Shown here one piece after another: positions 11,288-20,704 of a DNA stretch of 40,580 nucleotides. Source of the stretch: Podochytrium sp. JEL0797. Its lineage: Eukaryota; Chytridiomycota; Chytridiomycetes; Chytridiales; Chytriomycetaceae. Each line of letters begins with the position of its first letter. Positions within the stretch are counted from its first letter, which is position 1. A model generated the notes under the pieces. That model was not told where the DNA came from, did not search any database, and was given only the letters and a program-made list of their open reading frames with translations. Location: contig JADGJG010000119.1 in assembly GCA_027596195.1 (NCBI GenBank), positions 1 through 40,580 of the forward strand. The letters are read 5' to 3'. The translations under genes and the position numbers were made by a program.

Positions 11288-11680
11288 ATGAAATCCAAAA
11301 CCCTCCTCACGCCGCTATCAGCCGAAATCAACCACGCCGTCTCCCGCCTCTGCGGCACCAACCACCTCCCACTCTCCTTCTTCCAAGGCGTGTTTTCCAA
11401 CTCCGAATACGGATCCATGATCATCTTTCATCAGGAAAATCGCCTGTTTTTTGACCTTAAAGCGTCGGGAGGCAACCCGGACCTCGCGGGCGTGTTGGGT
11501 CGTTGGAAGGACTCGAATACAATTCTGGCAGTGTTTGAGCTGCCACTGTTGGGTTACAAAGACTATACGAACCCGCAACTCTTTTTTGAGTTTGTAGTGG
11601 ATGAAAAGTCGGGGGGGATAACTGGATTCTTGGTCAACTTGGACGACAAACACGTTCACTTTGATAAGGATTGGTCATAA
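11288..11680 (+). CDS. Small DUF3471-like protein, paralogue 1 of 3
   Basis: Intronless, 130 aa, no signal peptide. From residue 34 it reads F-Q-G-V-F-S-N-S-E-Y-G, then FFDLKASGG, DLAGVLGRW, LAVFELPLLGY, LFFEFVVDE and GFLVNLDD. This order of short beta strands (Y/F-x-G-x-F-x-N-x-x-Y-G at the start, G-x-x-V-x-L-D-D at the end) resembles DUF3471, the domain usually fused to the C-terminus of class-C beta-lactamase-like serine hydrolases (recognition by pattern, not by search). Here it stands alone with no hydrolase beside it. Two paralogues follow in tandem on the same strand. Its function is unknown; it may be a stand-alone ligand-binding or regulatory beta domain. Confidence 0.75.
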   Translation: MKSKTLLTPLSAEINHAVSRLCGTNHLPLSFFQGVFSNSEYGSMIIFHQENRLFFDLKASGGNPDLAGVLGRWKDSNTILAVFELPLLGYKDYTNPQLFFEFVVDEKSGGITGFLVNLDDKHVHFDKDWS

Positions 11681-11946
11681 CAGATCCCTATTGGCATATG
11701 GGTGCCCTATCCTTTTCAGCCTTTTATACCTATACCTTTTGTGGAAAAAAATACACGACAACTTTTCTCGATGTTGGTTTTGATATTTATTTATTTATTT
11801 TTGATTCGGGGTTTGAGAAACTACGCATGTGCGATAAAGGAAAACAGTCACGAGCGGCCACAAAATTCCCTTGTACGCGTTGTATTCGCACCCTGTTTCG
11901 TCTCTACGTCGTAAACAATCCCTCTCACTCACAACAACAACAAAAA

Positions 11947-12327
11947 ATGATCCCCGAAACCCAGCAAGCGACGCATCAAGAAACTGACAGACGGATATGT
12001 ACTGCCGCAAAGCGCCGTCGCTCCTCTTACACGGGTGTGTTTCGAAACCGAGAATATGGCCTTCTCTCCGTCCTTGAATCCAACGACACATTCGTATTCG
12101 ACCTCCAATCCTCCGGGGTCCATCCTGATTTGTTTGGCGTGTTAGTCTCTTGGAATTCTGGGAGCCTAGCAGTGGTGGAGGTGCCGTTGCTCGAGTATTT
12201 CGAATACTCCAGACCAGTCCTGTTTTTTGAATACTCAATCGAAGAGGGGAGGGTTGTGGGAGTTACAGTGAAATTGGACGATCGCGTTGTTCGTTTTAAT
12301 AAGCTGGGAGAGATTGCTCATAAGTAA
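11947..12327 (+). CDS. Small DUF3471-like protein, paralogue 2 of 3
   Basis: 126 aa, intronless. The ATG at 11947 is chosen because it lies in an A-rich context (caaaaaATG) and the homologous region begins shortly after; the open frame extends further upstream but overlaps the end of paralogue 1 and looks non-coding. The core is the clearest of the three: Y-T-G-V-F-R-N-R-E-Y-G, FVFDLQSSG, PDLFGVLVSW, LAVVEVPLLEY, VLFFEYSIEEG, GVTVKLDD. The N-terminal 35 residues are polar and basic (AAKRRRSS). It differs from paralogue 1 at many positions, so this duplication is older than the 8-kb one at the right of the window. Confidence 0.73.
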   Translation: MIPETQQATHQETDRRICTAAKRRRSSYTGVFRNREYGLLSVLESNDTFVFDLQSSGVHPDLFGVLVSWNSGSLAVVEVPLLEYFEYSRPVLFFEYSIEEGRVVGVTVKLDDRVVRFNKLGEIAHK

Positions 12328-12527
12328 AATAATCTCGTAACATTCTCGGGCAATAGCTCAGAGAAAAACCTCCAATATTATTAGCATCTTGTACTTTTCG
12401 GGACCGTCCCATCCAACGAGAACACTCAAAATTGCTTCAAGTTCGATAGCCTGGTTTTGAACTTTGCGGTTTCTCCTTTAATAATCCACATTGAATTATC
12501 AATCAAAAAAAACACCTCATACCCATT

Positions 12528-12848
12528 ATGACATACCCTCATCACGACAAATGCCGAGCCTCCTTCTACCACGGCACATTCTCGCACCCAAAACATGGGT
12601 CAATCACCATCTTCGAATCCAGCCGCAACCTCCACTTTGACCTCCAAACACCGCACGGCGAGACGAACCTTTCAGGAGTCCTCACGCTGCGGAGTGAGAC
12701 GACACTGGCAGTAGCTGAGTTACCACTGCTTGGATATCGGGATCATACGAACCCAATCGTGCTGTTTGAATTTGTTGTGCAGGACGCGTGTGTGGTGGGG
12801 TTTTCGGTGAATCTGGACGATGAGTTGCTCTTTTTTATGAAGCTGTGA
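12528..12848 (+). CDS. Small DUF3471-like protein, paralogue 3 of 3
   Basis: 106 aa, intronless, the shortest of the three because it lacks most of the N-terminal extension. The core reads F-Y-H-G-T-F-S-H-P-K-H-G, HFDLQTPHG, NLSGVL, LAVAELPLLGY, VLFEFVVQD, GFSVNLDD. The conserved ELPLLGY and LDD segments tie it to the two upstream copies. All three are transcribed rightward, separated by 266 and 200 nt. The next gene (deacetylase, 13063-14217) is convergent. Confidence 0.72.
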   Translation: MTYPHHDKCRASFYHGTFSHPKHGSITIFESSRNLHFDLQTPHGETNLSGVLTLRSETTLAVAELPLLGYRDHTNPIVLFEFVVQDACVVGFSVNLDDELLFFMKL

Positions 12849-13062
12849 AAAAGGAAGAGATTTAGAAACGCATCTATGTAATAAAGCGCACGCATGGCCT
12901 GTTGATCGATGGTAGAATTCATTGCAGCAGGGCAGTGACGTGGACACACCTCATTTCGACATATTAAAAGTGACGAGTATAATTTAACCCACGCATGTGC
13001 ACAACATGAGCACAACTACTAAATATATGAGCTATAATTTATGTGCAAAAGATGCGAATCTG

Positions 13063-14217
13063 TTAAATAAAGAGGAACGAAATCAAAATGGTCGCAGACA
13101 TGCCCAAAATCCGCGCCGCACCAGTCGTCGAAAAATCGTTGCCCGGAAGCAGTTCCTCGGGTTGAGAGGGGATCGATGAAACTGGTGTAACCGTGGGGAG
13201 AGTAGTAGAGGACGCGTCGGAAACAGTGGCAGTTGAAACAGCAGCGGCCGAGCAAGCAGACGCGCTAGTAGCTGTAGTACCACCCAAGACAGCCTCCTCC
13301 TTGTTGTCAAACTGCCCAGATTCAAAGAATGCCTTCAACACCGCATTCCCATACGGATCCGCATCCCCAATACACTCTGCCACAGTCATCACATCATATC
13401 CACTCTCTCTCAACATCCCAATACCCTTCTTGCCAGCCTCCGCAGCATCAAACTTGATGTCATGTTCCAGCGAAATCTCGTCAACACGTCCCTGCGCGAT
13501 CCAGTTCGAGAAGGAGCCCAACACGGCGGTATCCATCACGGCTTGGCCTTGGTCCACAAACTGCCAGTCGTTGGTGTCGGCACTCCACGCAACAGGCGTC
13601 AACCCCATCGACGCCGCAACACGTCGCACACGGTCATCGCACGCGCCGTACGGAGGACGAAAATATTTTGGGACAACTCCGAGAATTTCGTACATGGCTT
13701 TGGCCGAATACACGAACTCGGCAACGATTTCGTCGTCGGAGATAGTGGTGAGTTTGGGGTGGGACCAGGTGTGTAGTTGGATTTCGTTGCCGGCGTCGAA
13801 CGCGTGTTGCATTTCAGCGGGGTGGGAGAGGGCGACCGAGCCGACGGTGTAAAAGGTGACATGAGCGCCGAGTCGTGTGAGTTCTGAAGACTTGTCGTCA
13901 GAACTTTGTGACAAAACTATCCTTGATGAAAAATCATACAACACTCACCATCAACCAAAGCAGGGGTATATGGTGAAGGTCCATCGTCAAACGAGGCACC
14001 CCACGCCTTTTGGCCCGAATGAGCACACGAGTAAATGTCCGCTTCGAGGACGGTAGCGTTTGGGTTCACTTGGCTAAAGTATTTCGTCCATGCCGGCACA
14101 GCGGGGGCTTGTTGCCATGCTTCGGGTGCCCAGTCCAAATTCAAGCTGTCGTAGGAAGAAATCGGCTTTAGGCTCTTACAGCGAGTTATGAAGACTAAAA
14201 AGTTCTGGTTACCTCAT
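13063..14217 (-). CDS. CE4 chitin/polysaccharide deacetylase with GPI-like tail (group II)
   Basis: Three exons (14217-14213, 14145-13949, 13883-13063) sum to 1023 nt, 340 aa. The first coding exon is five nucleotides (ATGAG), and the next begins with the base completing Ser. The protein opens M-S-L-N-L-D-W-A-P-E without a signal peptide. CE4 motifs are complete: SFDDGPS, HTWSHP, YFRPPYG, ADTNDW, ISLEHD. After the domain comes a Ser/Thr/Val-rich stalk, then a small-residue site (ST-TGAA) and a hydrophobic end (MSATILISFLFI), as in a GPI signal (inference). The three introns that interrupt the domain in group I are absent here. It converges on the DUF3471-like trio. Confidence 0.83.
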
Positions 14218-15070
14218 GATGATTTTCGATCAGATATTAATTCACGCGCCGACAGTTCGCAAGAGAACGTTGTTTATTTATCATCCTGAAGGTCCATGTG
14301 GCTTCTACAAACGAAGCCGCAAGGTTCAAAAAGAAATCGTTAACGAGCTAAACTATGAGATTTTTCATACGAAAAAGTGTGAGATTTCCTGCGCTTGATT
14401 AATTTTTTTTGAGTGAGGGAGCTGTTGTGCTTCGTGAACTGCTGCCATCACGTTTCAACACCATTTACAAGAGTTCCAAGGGACAGGAAGGAGAGATTGG
14501 GATCAGCCTTGCTTTGAATTTGAACACGTCATCGTGACAACTCATCATTCGATTAATGATGAATTAGCTTGTTGCCTTAAACAATTCCGAGATAACAGAG
14601 ATTTTCGTTAGGGCAAGTGGAGCCCTTCGCAACCACTGCAGCGACTGGGGTTTCAGGTTGGGGTGCAGGCAGTTTGCAACGGCGAAACAGGTGTCGCAGG
14701 AGCAACCGGATCACCATTTTTTGGTAACGCGTTGTATCTGGTTGCAGGGCTCCACCGCTCATTTCAACCTTGGCATTTTGCGTGGCGCGCACGTGGCGGG
14801 GTGCTAATAAACTCCTCTGGTCGGCATTGGGACTGTCCTTTGCGCTCGGCAGGGCGGGGAAAGCGTATCTCTAGCCCTCTTCTTCCACGACGTTCTGTTC
14901 TATCATCAACTACTCCAATCCCCTCTAACACGTAAACTGGTTATTATCTTAAATGATGGGGGTTTGGGGGCAATCAAAAATGTGACAAAATTTGAGCTGC
15001 ATGGTCAACTGCTTGGTCGTTTTTCGACAATTCCATTCGCTTGGCTTCCACCAAACCAAAATATTTCTAA
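14218..15070. other. Intergenic region between deacetylase and Cys-rich membrane protein
   Basis: About 850 nt, divergent promoter region. A minus-strand patch (14577-14792) ends in a Cys/Pro-containing segment slightly like the Cys-rich start of the next gene, but no model could be built. No other gene is seen. Confidence 0.35.
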
Positions 15071-15862
15071 ATGGCGACACTTCGCTGCGGCACCTCCTTC
15101 TCCAACGCTAACGCAAACTGCTCGGCACCTGTCTGCCCCGACGGATACACTTGTCCCTCCAACACGTACTGTTTCACAGGCCTCGATGCGTGCCCGTCCC
15201 CCAAAACCACCACAACGTTAGCAGCAGTCTCGGGACCCACAGTCCCATACTTTTACTGGCCCGAGGGTGTGGCGTACCCTCCACCTGGGTTTCCAAACGG
15301 GTTCGCGTATCCGCCAGGGATTCCGCCAGGCACGCCGCCACCTTCCGGTTTGTCTCTCGTTACGAATTACCACTATGCATCTTTCTCACACCAAGAGGCT
15401 ATAGGATGGGCTCCGAATTACCCGTGGCCGCCTCCACCCGCGGCGTACGTATGGCCTCCAGCGGGGAGCAATTGGACGACAGCAACCAGCCCTTCCGACT
15501 CTGCAAACCAGGCGCCCACCTGGACACAGTCAGGTGCAGCAGGGTGGAACAACAACAACAAAACCAACGACTTTCAACAACAAGACACGTCCGGCGTGTC
15601 GTCTGTCGACAAGACGATTCTCTGGAGCGTTATTTCCGTGTCGGTGCTTGCTATTGCTTGTGTAGTTTGTACCTTGTGGATCAAGCGGACGAAGCAGAGA
15701 CGGGACGAGGATATGCACGCGATGTTGCAGGTGGAGGGAGGTGTGGGTAGGTCATTGGACGAGCGGGAGCAGGAGGAGGCGGGGTTCGAGGGGGTGAAGT
15801 TGTCGCGGACTGAGTTTTTGATGGCGCAACAGCTAGTCAGGGAAGGAGAAGTGGGTGTGTGA
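15071..15862 (+). CDS. Single-pass membrane protein with N-terminal Cys-rich (chitin-binding-like) module
   Basis: Intronless, 263 aa. Residues 5-42 hold a compact Cys module, R-C-G-x3-S-N-A-N-A-N-C...C-P-D-G-Y-T-C-P-S-N-T-Y-C-F-x-G-L-x-A-C, with seven Cys. This type accompanies chitin-active enzymes in chytrid-like fungi (impression from memory, not a search). Residues 50-150 are rich in Pro, Tyr, Trp and Gly (VAYPPPGFPNGFAYPPG), an extended wall-spanning type of stalk. A Ser/Asn/Gln linker leads to one transmembrane helix (TILWSVISVSVLAIACVVCTLWI, about 183-205), a KRTKQRR stop-transfer and an acidic cytoplasmic tail of about 55 residues. No signal peptide is visible at this start, so either an upstream exon is missing or insertion relies on the helix. 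It could be a wall sensor or tether. Confidence 0.68.
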   Translation: MATLRCGTSFSNANANCSAPVCPDGYTCPSNTYCFTGLDACPSPKTTTTLAAVSGPTVPYFYWPEGVAYPPPGFPNGFAYPPGIPPGTPPPSGLSLVTNYHYASFSHQEAIGWAPNYPWPPPPAAYVWPPAGSNWTTATSPSDSANQAPTWTQSGAAGWNNNNKTNDFQQQDTSGVSSVDKTILWSVISVSVLAIACVVCTLWIKRTKQRRDEDMHAMLQVEGGVGRSLDEREQEEAGFEGVKLSRTEFLMAQQLVREGEVGV

Positions 15863-16737
15863 GGGCGAAAGGCATTGTAGTAAATAATTAATTAGTGAAG
15901 ATAAGTGAGCTCTTTGACAAAAATTCTTATATGCATTATTATCGGCACTCGCTTGCTTTGACTGAATCAATGACCAACCGTCTTTTGCGCCGACAAAGTC
16001 TGCAACTGCTTTGCAGCTAAATCGCATCGCCGATGCGCTTACTTTTCTCCCACCCCTCAAAACCCCCTCGACCCCTCTCACAAATCTCCTATTCCTCGAT
16101 GTTCTCTAGGATGTCTGAATCGTCTCCAAAGACCTCGATTTCATACTCTTGAACGCGTATTCGTGCGTCGAAACGTTTTTGATTGCCCAACGCATGTTTG
16201 AAACGTGTTTCGCGCCTAGTCGCAGGCTGGGGGTCCAAATTCGTTTAAGTCTTGAACGGGGCGAGCATGCGGATGCAATAGACGCTGCGTCATGCAGTGC
16301 GATTGCCCGGTTTCATGAAGGAGATTCAGGGGTTTGCTGAGTCGATATTGCTACATGTCCTTTCTCTTCTAATATTGGCATCGTATTATGTGATAAAGGT
16401 AGATGTGAATTTGAGAATTTTCTTCTTATCGAGGTTCGGTATGCTTGTAAGGTTAGGTAACTGTCTAATAAGCGTGTAAGATTGCCCTTTCTTTCTTTTC
16501 CTTCACTTATCGGATATAGCGGCAAAGTGATCATCACTTGTTAACATGAGTTGTTGACATGAATTGTAAAATGACATTGAAAACGTCAGAGTATACGCAT
16601 TTGCATTGATAATATTGGCGGCCCAGTCGGGGGAGGTGTGAAATGGGTTCGATTTCCGGCGAACCCTTTCCATTTGTGTATAAATTGCGGGGGAATTCCT
16701 CAAATGAAAATGAAAAGCAGGTCTTTCTTGTAACACA
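15863..16737. other. Intergenic region upstream of the group II deacetylase
   Basis: About 875 nt without a supportable gene. A T-arm-like sequence near 16650 is not part of a tRNA. The last 60 nt hold the TATA element of the next gene. Confidence 0.4.
16679..16685 (+). promoter_or_regulatory. TATA box of the deacetylase at 16738
   Basis: TATAAAT, 53 nt upstream of the ATG. The spacing fits a start of transcription about 25-30 nt before translation and supports the ATGAG micro-exon as the true first coding exon. Confidence 0.6.
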
Positions 16738-18288
16738 ATGAGGTACAATCCTATTTTGCCGAAACCCTCAGTCAAGTCTGACCAGACTTTACACGTACGT
16801 TATAGCAACTTCGACTGGGCCCCTGAACAATGGCAGCAAGCTCCCGCAGTTCCCGTGTGGACCGAGTACTTTAACCAAGTGAATCCTAACCCGGCCGTAA
16901 TGTCCGACATTTCCAACTGCGTGAGCTCTGGCCAAAAGAACTGGGGAGCCTCATTTGACGATGGCCCTTCGCCTTATACCTCCGATCTCGTCGACTGTAA
17001 GTTGTACCCGCTCATTTTCGCATTCGATTTGTAACCTTACCCTTCAATCTCAGTCCTGTCGTCTCTCAACATGCACGCCACCTTCTACACCACCGGCTCC
17101 GTCGTCCTCGACGCTCCTTCCGCTCTTCTTCACAGCTACCAATCCGGCAACGAAATCTCCCTCCACACCTGGTCCCACCAAGACCTCACCAACCTCACCG
17201 ACGACGAAATCGTGTCCGAACTGGCCTACTCCGCTAAAGCCGTGTACGAGGTTCTTGGTGTCGTGCCCAAATATTTCCGCCCGCCGTACGGTGAAGTTAA
17301 CAAAAACGTGCGTCGCGTGGCCGCCTCCATGGGACTCACTCCTGTGGTCTGGAGCGTGGACACAAACGACTGGCAACACGTGGATCAAGGCCAGGAGGTG
17401 ATGGACGCCGCAGTGACGGGTGAATTTTCTGACTGGATTGCTCAAGGGCTTGAGGATCAGATTTCGCTCGAGCACGACATGTACCCAGACACGGCTCTGG
17501 CGGCGCAGAAGGCGATGAGCTTGTTGCAGGCGAATGGATATGCTGTGATGAGTGTGGCTGAGTGCATTGGGGATGCGGATCCGCATGGGAACGAGGTATT
17601 GAAGGCGTTCTTTGAGTCGGGGCAGTTTGAGAACAAGGAGGAGGTTGTAGTGGGGAAGCCTACTACCACTTCGAGCTCTACTACCATGGCTGCAACAACC
17701 GCTATCGCCACAACAGCGATTGTCGCGCCAACTAGCACCCCTGCTGCTCCAACCACCACTTCTGAGGTCGAGTCCACCACGGCCGCTCCAACCACCACTT
17801 CTTCCGCCGCAGCAACCAGCACCGCGGAATCCACTCCTGCGGCTCCGACCACCACTTCCTCCGTCGCTGAAACTAGCACTAACGAATCCATCCCTGCGGC
17901 TCAAACCACCACTTCCTCCGTCGCAGAAGCAAGCACCACCGAATCTACACCTGCGTCTCCAACCACCACTACTCAAGCCTCTATTATCACTTCTGCTGCT
18001 ACCACAAGTTCTGAGGTCCCCATCCTCACTTCTGCCGCTGCCACCAATTCCGAGGTCACCATCCCCACTTCTGCCGCTACCACCTCTTCTGAAGCCCCCA
18101 TCTCCACTTCTGCCGCTGCCACCAGTTTCGAGACCCCAACCGTCCCCACTTCTACTACCACTCCCACCGCCGCCTCCGCCACTCCATTCGAGACAATCGC
18201 CACCACCACCACCACCAATATGTTGGTCGACAGTGCGTCGAAACAGTCTGTGTTTGGGGCCATGCTCTTCATCTTGTCGATTTTGTAA
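16738..18288 (+). CDS. CE4 chitin/polysaccharide deacetylase with long Thr/Ser repeat stalk (group II)
   Basis: Three exons (16738-16742, 16806-16996, 17054-18288) sum to 1431 nt, 476 aa. The first coding exon is ATGAG; the protein opens M-S-N-F-D-W-A-P-E-Q-W with no signal peptide. The CE4 domain (about 45-235) is complete: SFDDGPS with Asp 53/54, HTWSH, YFRPPYG, VDTNDW, ISLEHD. It is followed by about 220 residues of Thr/Ser/Ala/Pro, including 19-aa and 13-aa repeats, probably O-mannosylated. The end is VFGAMLFILSIL, a hydrophobic GPI-type tail. The long stalk would carry the enzyme well into the wall (inference). Strongest similarity is to the genes at 13063 and 19087. Confidence 0.85.
17785..18144 (+). 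repeat. In-frame repeats in the Thr/Ser stalk
   Basis: Three 57-bp units at 17785-17955 encode 19-aa repeats of the form APTTTSSxAxxSTxESxPA. Four 39-bp units at 17989-18144 encode 13-aa repeats of the form TSAAxTSSExPxx. Such tracts change length easily by slippage or unequal exchange, so stalk length may vary between strains. Confidence 0.8.
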
Positions 18289-19086
18289 ACGAACGCAAAA
18301 TATTTATGATTTTTTGAGGATCGAGATGATTAATCTAAGTCAAGGAGAGTGAAATAAATGTAACTTATTAACGCATGTATAAAAATCAACGATTCTTATT
18401 AAATGTATATCGATTTGTAAAAGGAATAAGACGTGGAAGTATTTGAAATAGAGTTTTCACGGGAGCGCCTCCTTCTCTTTCCTCGGAACCCTCAAGCATG
18501 TTGCTATAATCAATAGAGATCAAACTCCCTGGGCATGAGGCGATTTCGAACTCATGCCCAAACTGGGCGGTGGTCGGGTGGCACATTTGGCGTCGAACAA
18601 TCAATCCGCGGGAAGGATGCAAGGGAATTTGGAGAAGGAAAGGGAAAAGGTTTGTGGAAACGCAATCCCCAAGATTTTACAACTGCATACGATACGCGTA
18701 ACTCCATTCCCAAATGACGAAAAAATTGAGTACCTACGAGCTATCGAACTTGAATCACTAATCCTGCGTTAATCGCGAAGAGGACCATTATGATTTAAGC
18801 GATTTGTAGAATGTAGAGAGATATATACGCCGCGAAATTCAAAATCAAGGATAAGAGTGAATAAGAGGCAAGAGTGAAGTCCGCAACGAAACTGTGCCAA
18901 ACAGGGTACGAAAAATTCATTTCCTCGAACTCGCTTGATGATCATATCGCCGGGCGCGTATCAATCACATCGTGTCATGCAACACTTTGATTCTTTGAAC
19001 TCTCAATGAAGTCACAAATCCTATAAAATGCTTGCCCTCCTTCCTTCCTCTCTCGCCATAAACCAACCGCAACAAACACAATCATC
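18289..19086. other. Intergenic region with a 9-bp perfect inverted repeat
   Basis: About 800 nt, no gene seen. At 18531-18559, GGGCATGAG is followed after 11 nt by CTCATGCCC, a small hairpin of unknown meaning, not followed by a T-run. The promoter of the next gene lies at the right end. Confidence 0.4.
19022..19027 (+). promoter_or_regulatory. TATA box of the deacetylase at 19087
   Basis: TATAAA 65 nt before the ATG, followed by a pyrimidine-rich stretch (CCCTCCTTCCTTCCTCTCTC). The upstream ATG at 19028 overlaps this box and so is probably not transcribed. Confidence 0.6.
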
Positions 19087-20473
19087 ATGAGCAACTTTGA
19101 TTGGGCACCTGAACCATGGCAACAAGCTCCCGCTGTCCCCGCGTGGAAGCAATACTTTGACCAAGTGAACCCCAACCCGGTTGTCCCCAAGTGGGACATT
19201 TCCAAATGCGCTGTCTCTGGCCAAAAAGCGTGGGGAGCCTCCTTTGATGATGGTCCTTCGCCATATACCTCCGATCTCGTCAACTGTATGTATTAATCCT
19301 GTGCTTGCCACTATTGTAAAGTATTTCTCATCCGACATGACCAACCAGATTTGACAAAGATTGATGCCAAAGTCACGTTTTACACTGTTGGGTCTGTTGT
19401 CGAACAGAGCGCTGCCGCCATGAAATATGCTTTCGACTCTGGAAACGAGATTCAGTGAGTTCAACAATTCGAATTTGTCGGTCACTTTCCCCCCCACTCA
19501 AAAATTAATCCTTTGTATTTCCCCAACCAGACTGCACACATGGTCTCACCCGGATCTCACGACCCTCTCCGACGATCAAATCGTCTCCGAATTCGCGTAC
19601 AACGCCAAAGCCATGTATGAGGTCCTCGGCGTCGTACCAAAATACTTTCGCCCACCGTACGGTGCTTCCGACGACCGCGTGCGTCGCATCGCCGCGTCCA
19701 TGGGCCTTACTTCCGTCGCGTGGAGTGCTGATACCAACGACTGGCAGTTTGCTGACCAAGGTCAGGGCGTGATGGATTCCGCCGTGTTGGGCTCCTTCTC
19801 GAACTGGATCGCGCAGGGACGCGTTGACGAGATTTCGCTCGAACACGACATCAAGAAGGAGGCGGCGGAGTCTGGCAAGAAGGGGATGAAGATGTTGAAG
19901 GACAATGGGTACGATGTGATGACGGTTGCAGAGTGCTTGAACGACTGGAGTCCTTATGGGAACGAGGTGCTCCGTGGATTCTTTGAGTCGGGTCAGTTTG
20001 ACAACAAACACGCGGTTGTCGGCGGAAAGCCAATCGCGTCTACCACTGCTTCTACCACCACAGTCAAGACCACGACTGCCAAGACCACCACGTCGGCAGT
20101 GCCAACCACCACTCCCTCCATCACCACGACCACCAAGCGCGTCCGCACGACCACTCCATCAGTTGCCACAACTTCCGAGAGTGTCCCGACGACCACTCCA
20201 GTTGCTCCGACAACCGCCCCCGTCACCACAACAGTCGCTATTCCCACAACTCCAAGTGTCCCATCCATTACCACCACCAAGCCATTCACCGTTTCTTGCC
20301 CCCCTCAAGTTACAACTGCTGCGATTCCCACCGACTCTGATGACGAGCCAGAACTCGTTCCATCCACCACTGAGCCTGTTACGTCTCCAACTACCACAAA
20401 TATTCTGGTTGGTGGTGCCGTGCAATCGTTTGGAGTGTCTGTCCTTGGTTTGTTGGCATTGTTGCTGCTTTAA
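19087..20473 (+). CDS. CE4 chitin/polysaccharide deacetylase with Thr-rich stalk and GPI-like tail (group II)
   Basis: Three exons (19087-19285, 19349-19454, 19531-20473) sum to 1248 nt, 415 aa. The protein opens M-S-N-F-D-W-A-P-E-P-W, identical in layout to the gene at 16738, but ATGAGC is continuous here: the micro-exon intron is gone. By contrast the intron before the HTWSH motif, absent from 13063 and 16738, is kept, giving the family's 106-nt exon. Motifs are complete: SFDDGPS, HTWSHP, YFRPPYG, ADTNDW, ISLEHD. A Thr-rich stalk (many TTTP and TTTK units) of about 170 residues leads to a hydrophobic end (VSVLGLLALLLL). No signal peptide is visible. Confidence 0.85.
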
Positions 20474-20704
20474 GTTATTGAGGTATCGCGTTTTTTAAGT
20501 TATTGGTCTATTTAGTAAAGTTATTATGTGAATGTGGAATTTTCGGAACACATACATTAGCGGCATTTTGCGCAAATGGCAAATTCGTTGCAAATTCGGT
20601 CGGAAGAATTCGTTTGGCGAGTCGAACCCCCAACTGCTTGTTAATGCAGATGACACTCAACCACCATGCAAATGCCTATAACGAAAATAAAAGACCCCAC
20701 ATAT

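Noticed and set aside
14577..14792. 71-codon minus-strand frame ending in a Cys/Pro segment
   Set aside because: Too short and weakly similar to the 15071 protein; no exons could be attached.
16612..16670. T-loop-like GGGTTCGATTTCC on the plus strand
   Set aside because: No anticodon arm of proper length fits between the possible D- and T-arms.
17050..18272. Long reverse-strand and shifted frames across the Thr/Ser stalk
   Set aside because: Explained by the repeated, biased codons of the real deacetylase frame.
19028..19087. Upstream ATG with a signal-peptide-like start (MLALLPSSLA)
   Set aside because: It overlaps the TATA box, is out of frame with the deacetylase and ends in a stop at its start, so it is probably not transcribed.
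20600..20670. Minus-strand sequence resembling a tRNA (GGGGGTTCGACTC near its 3' part)
   Set aside because: The T-arm stem does not pair, the anticodon loop is not standard and no acceptor stem closes. At most a relic.
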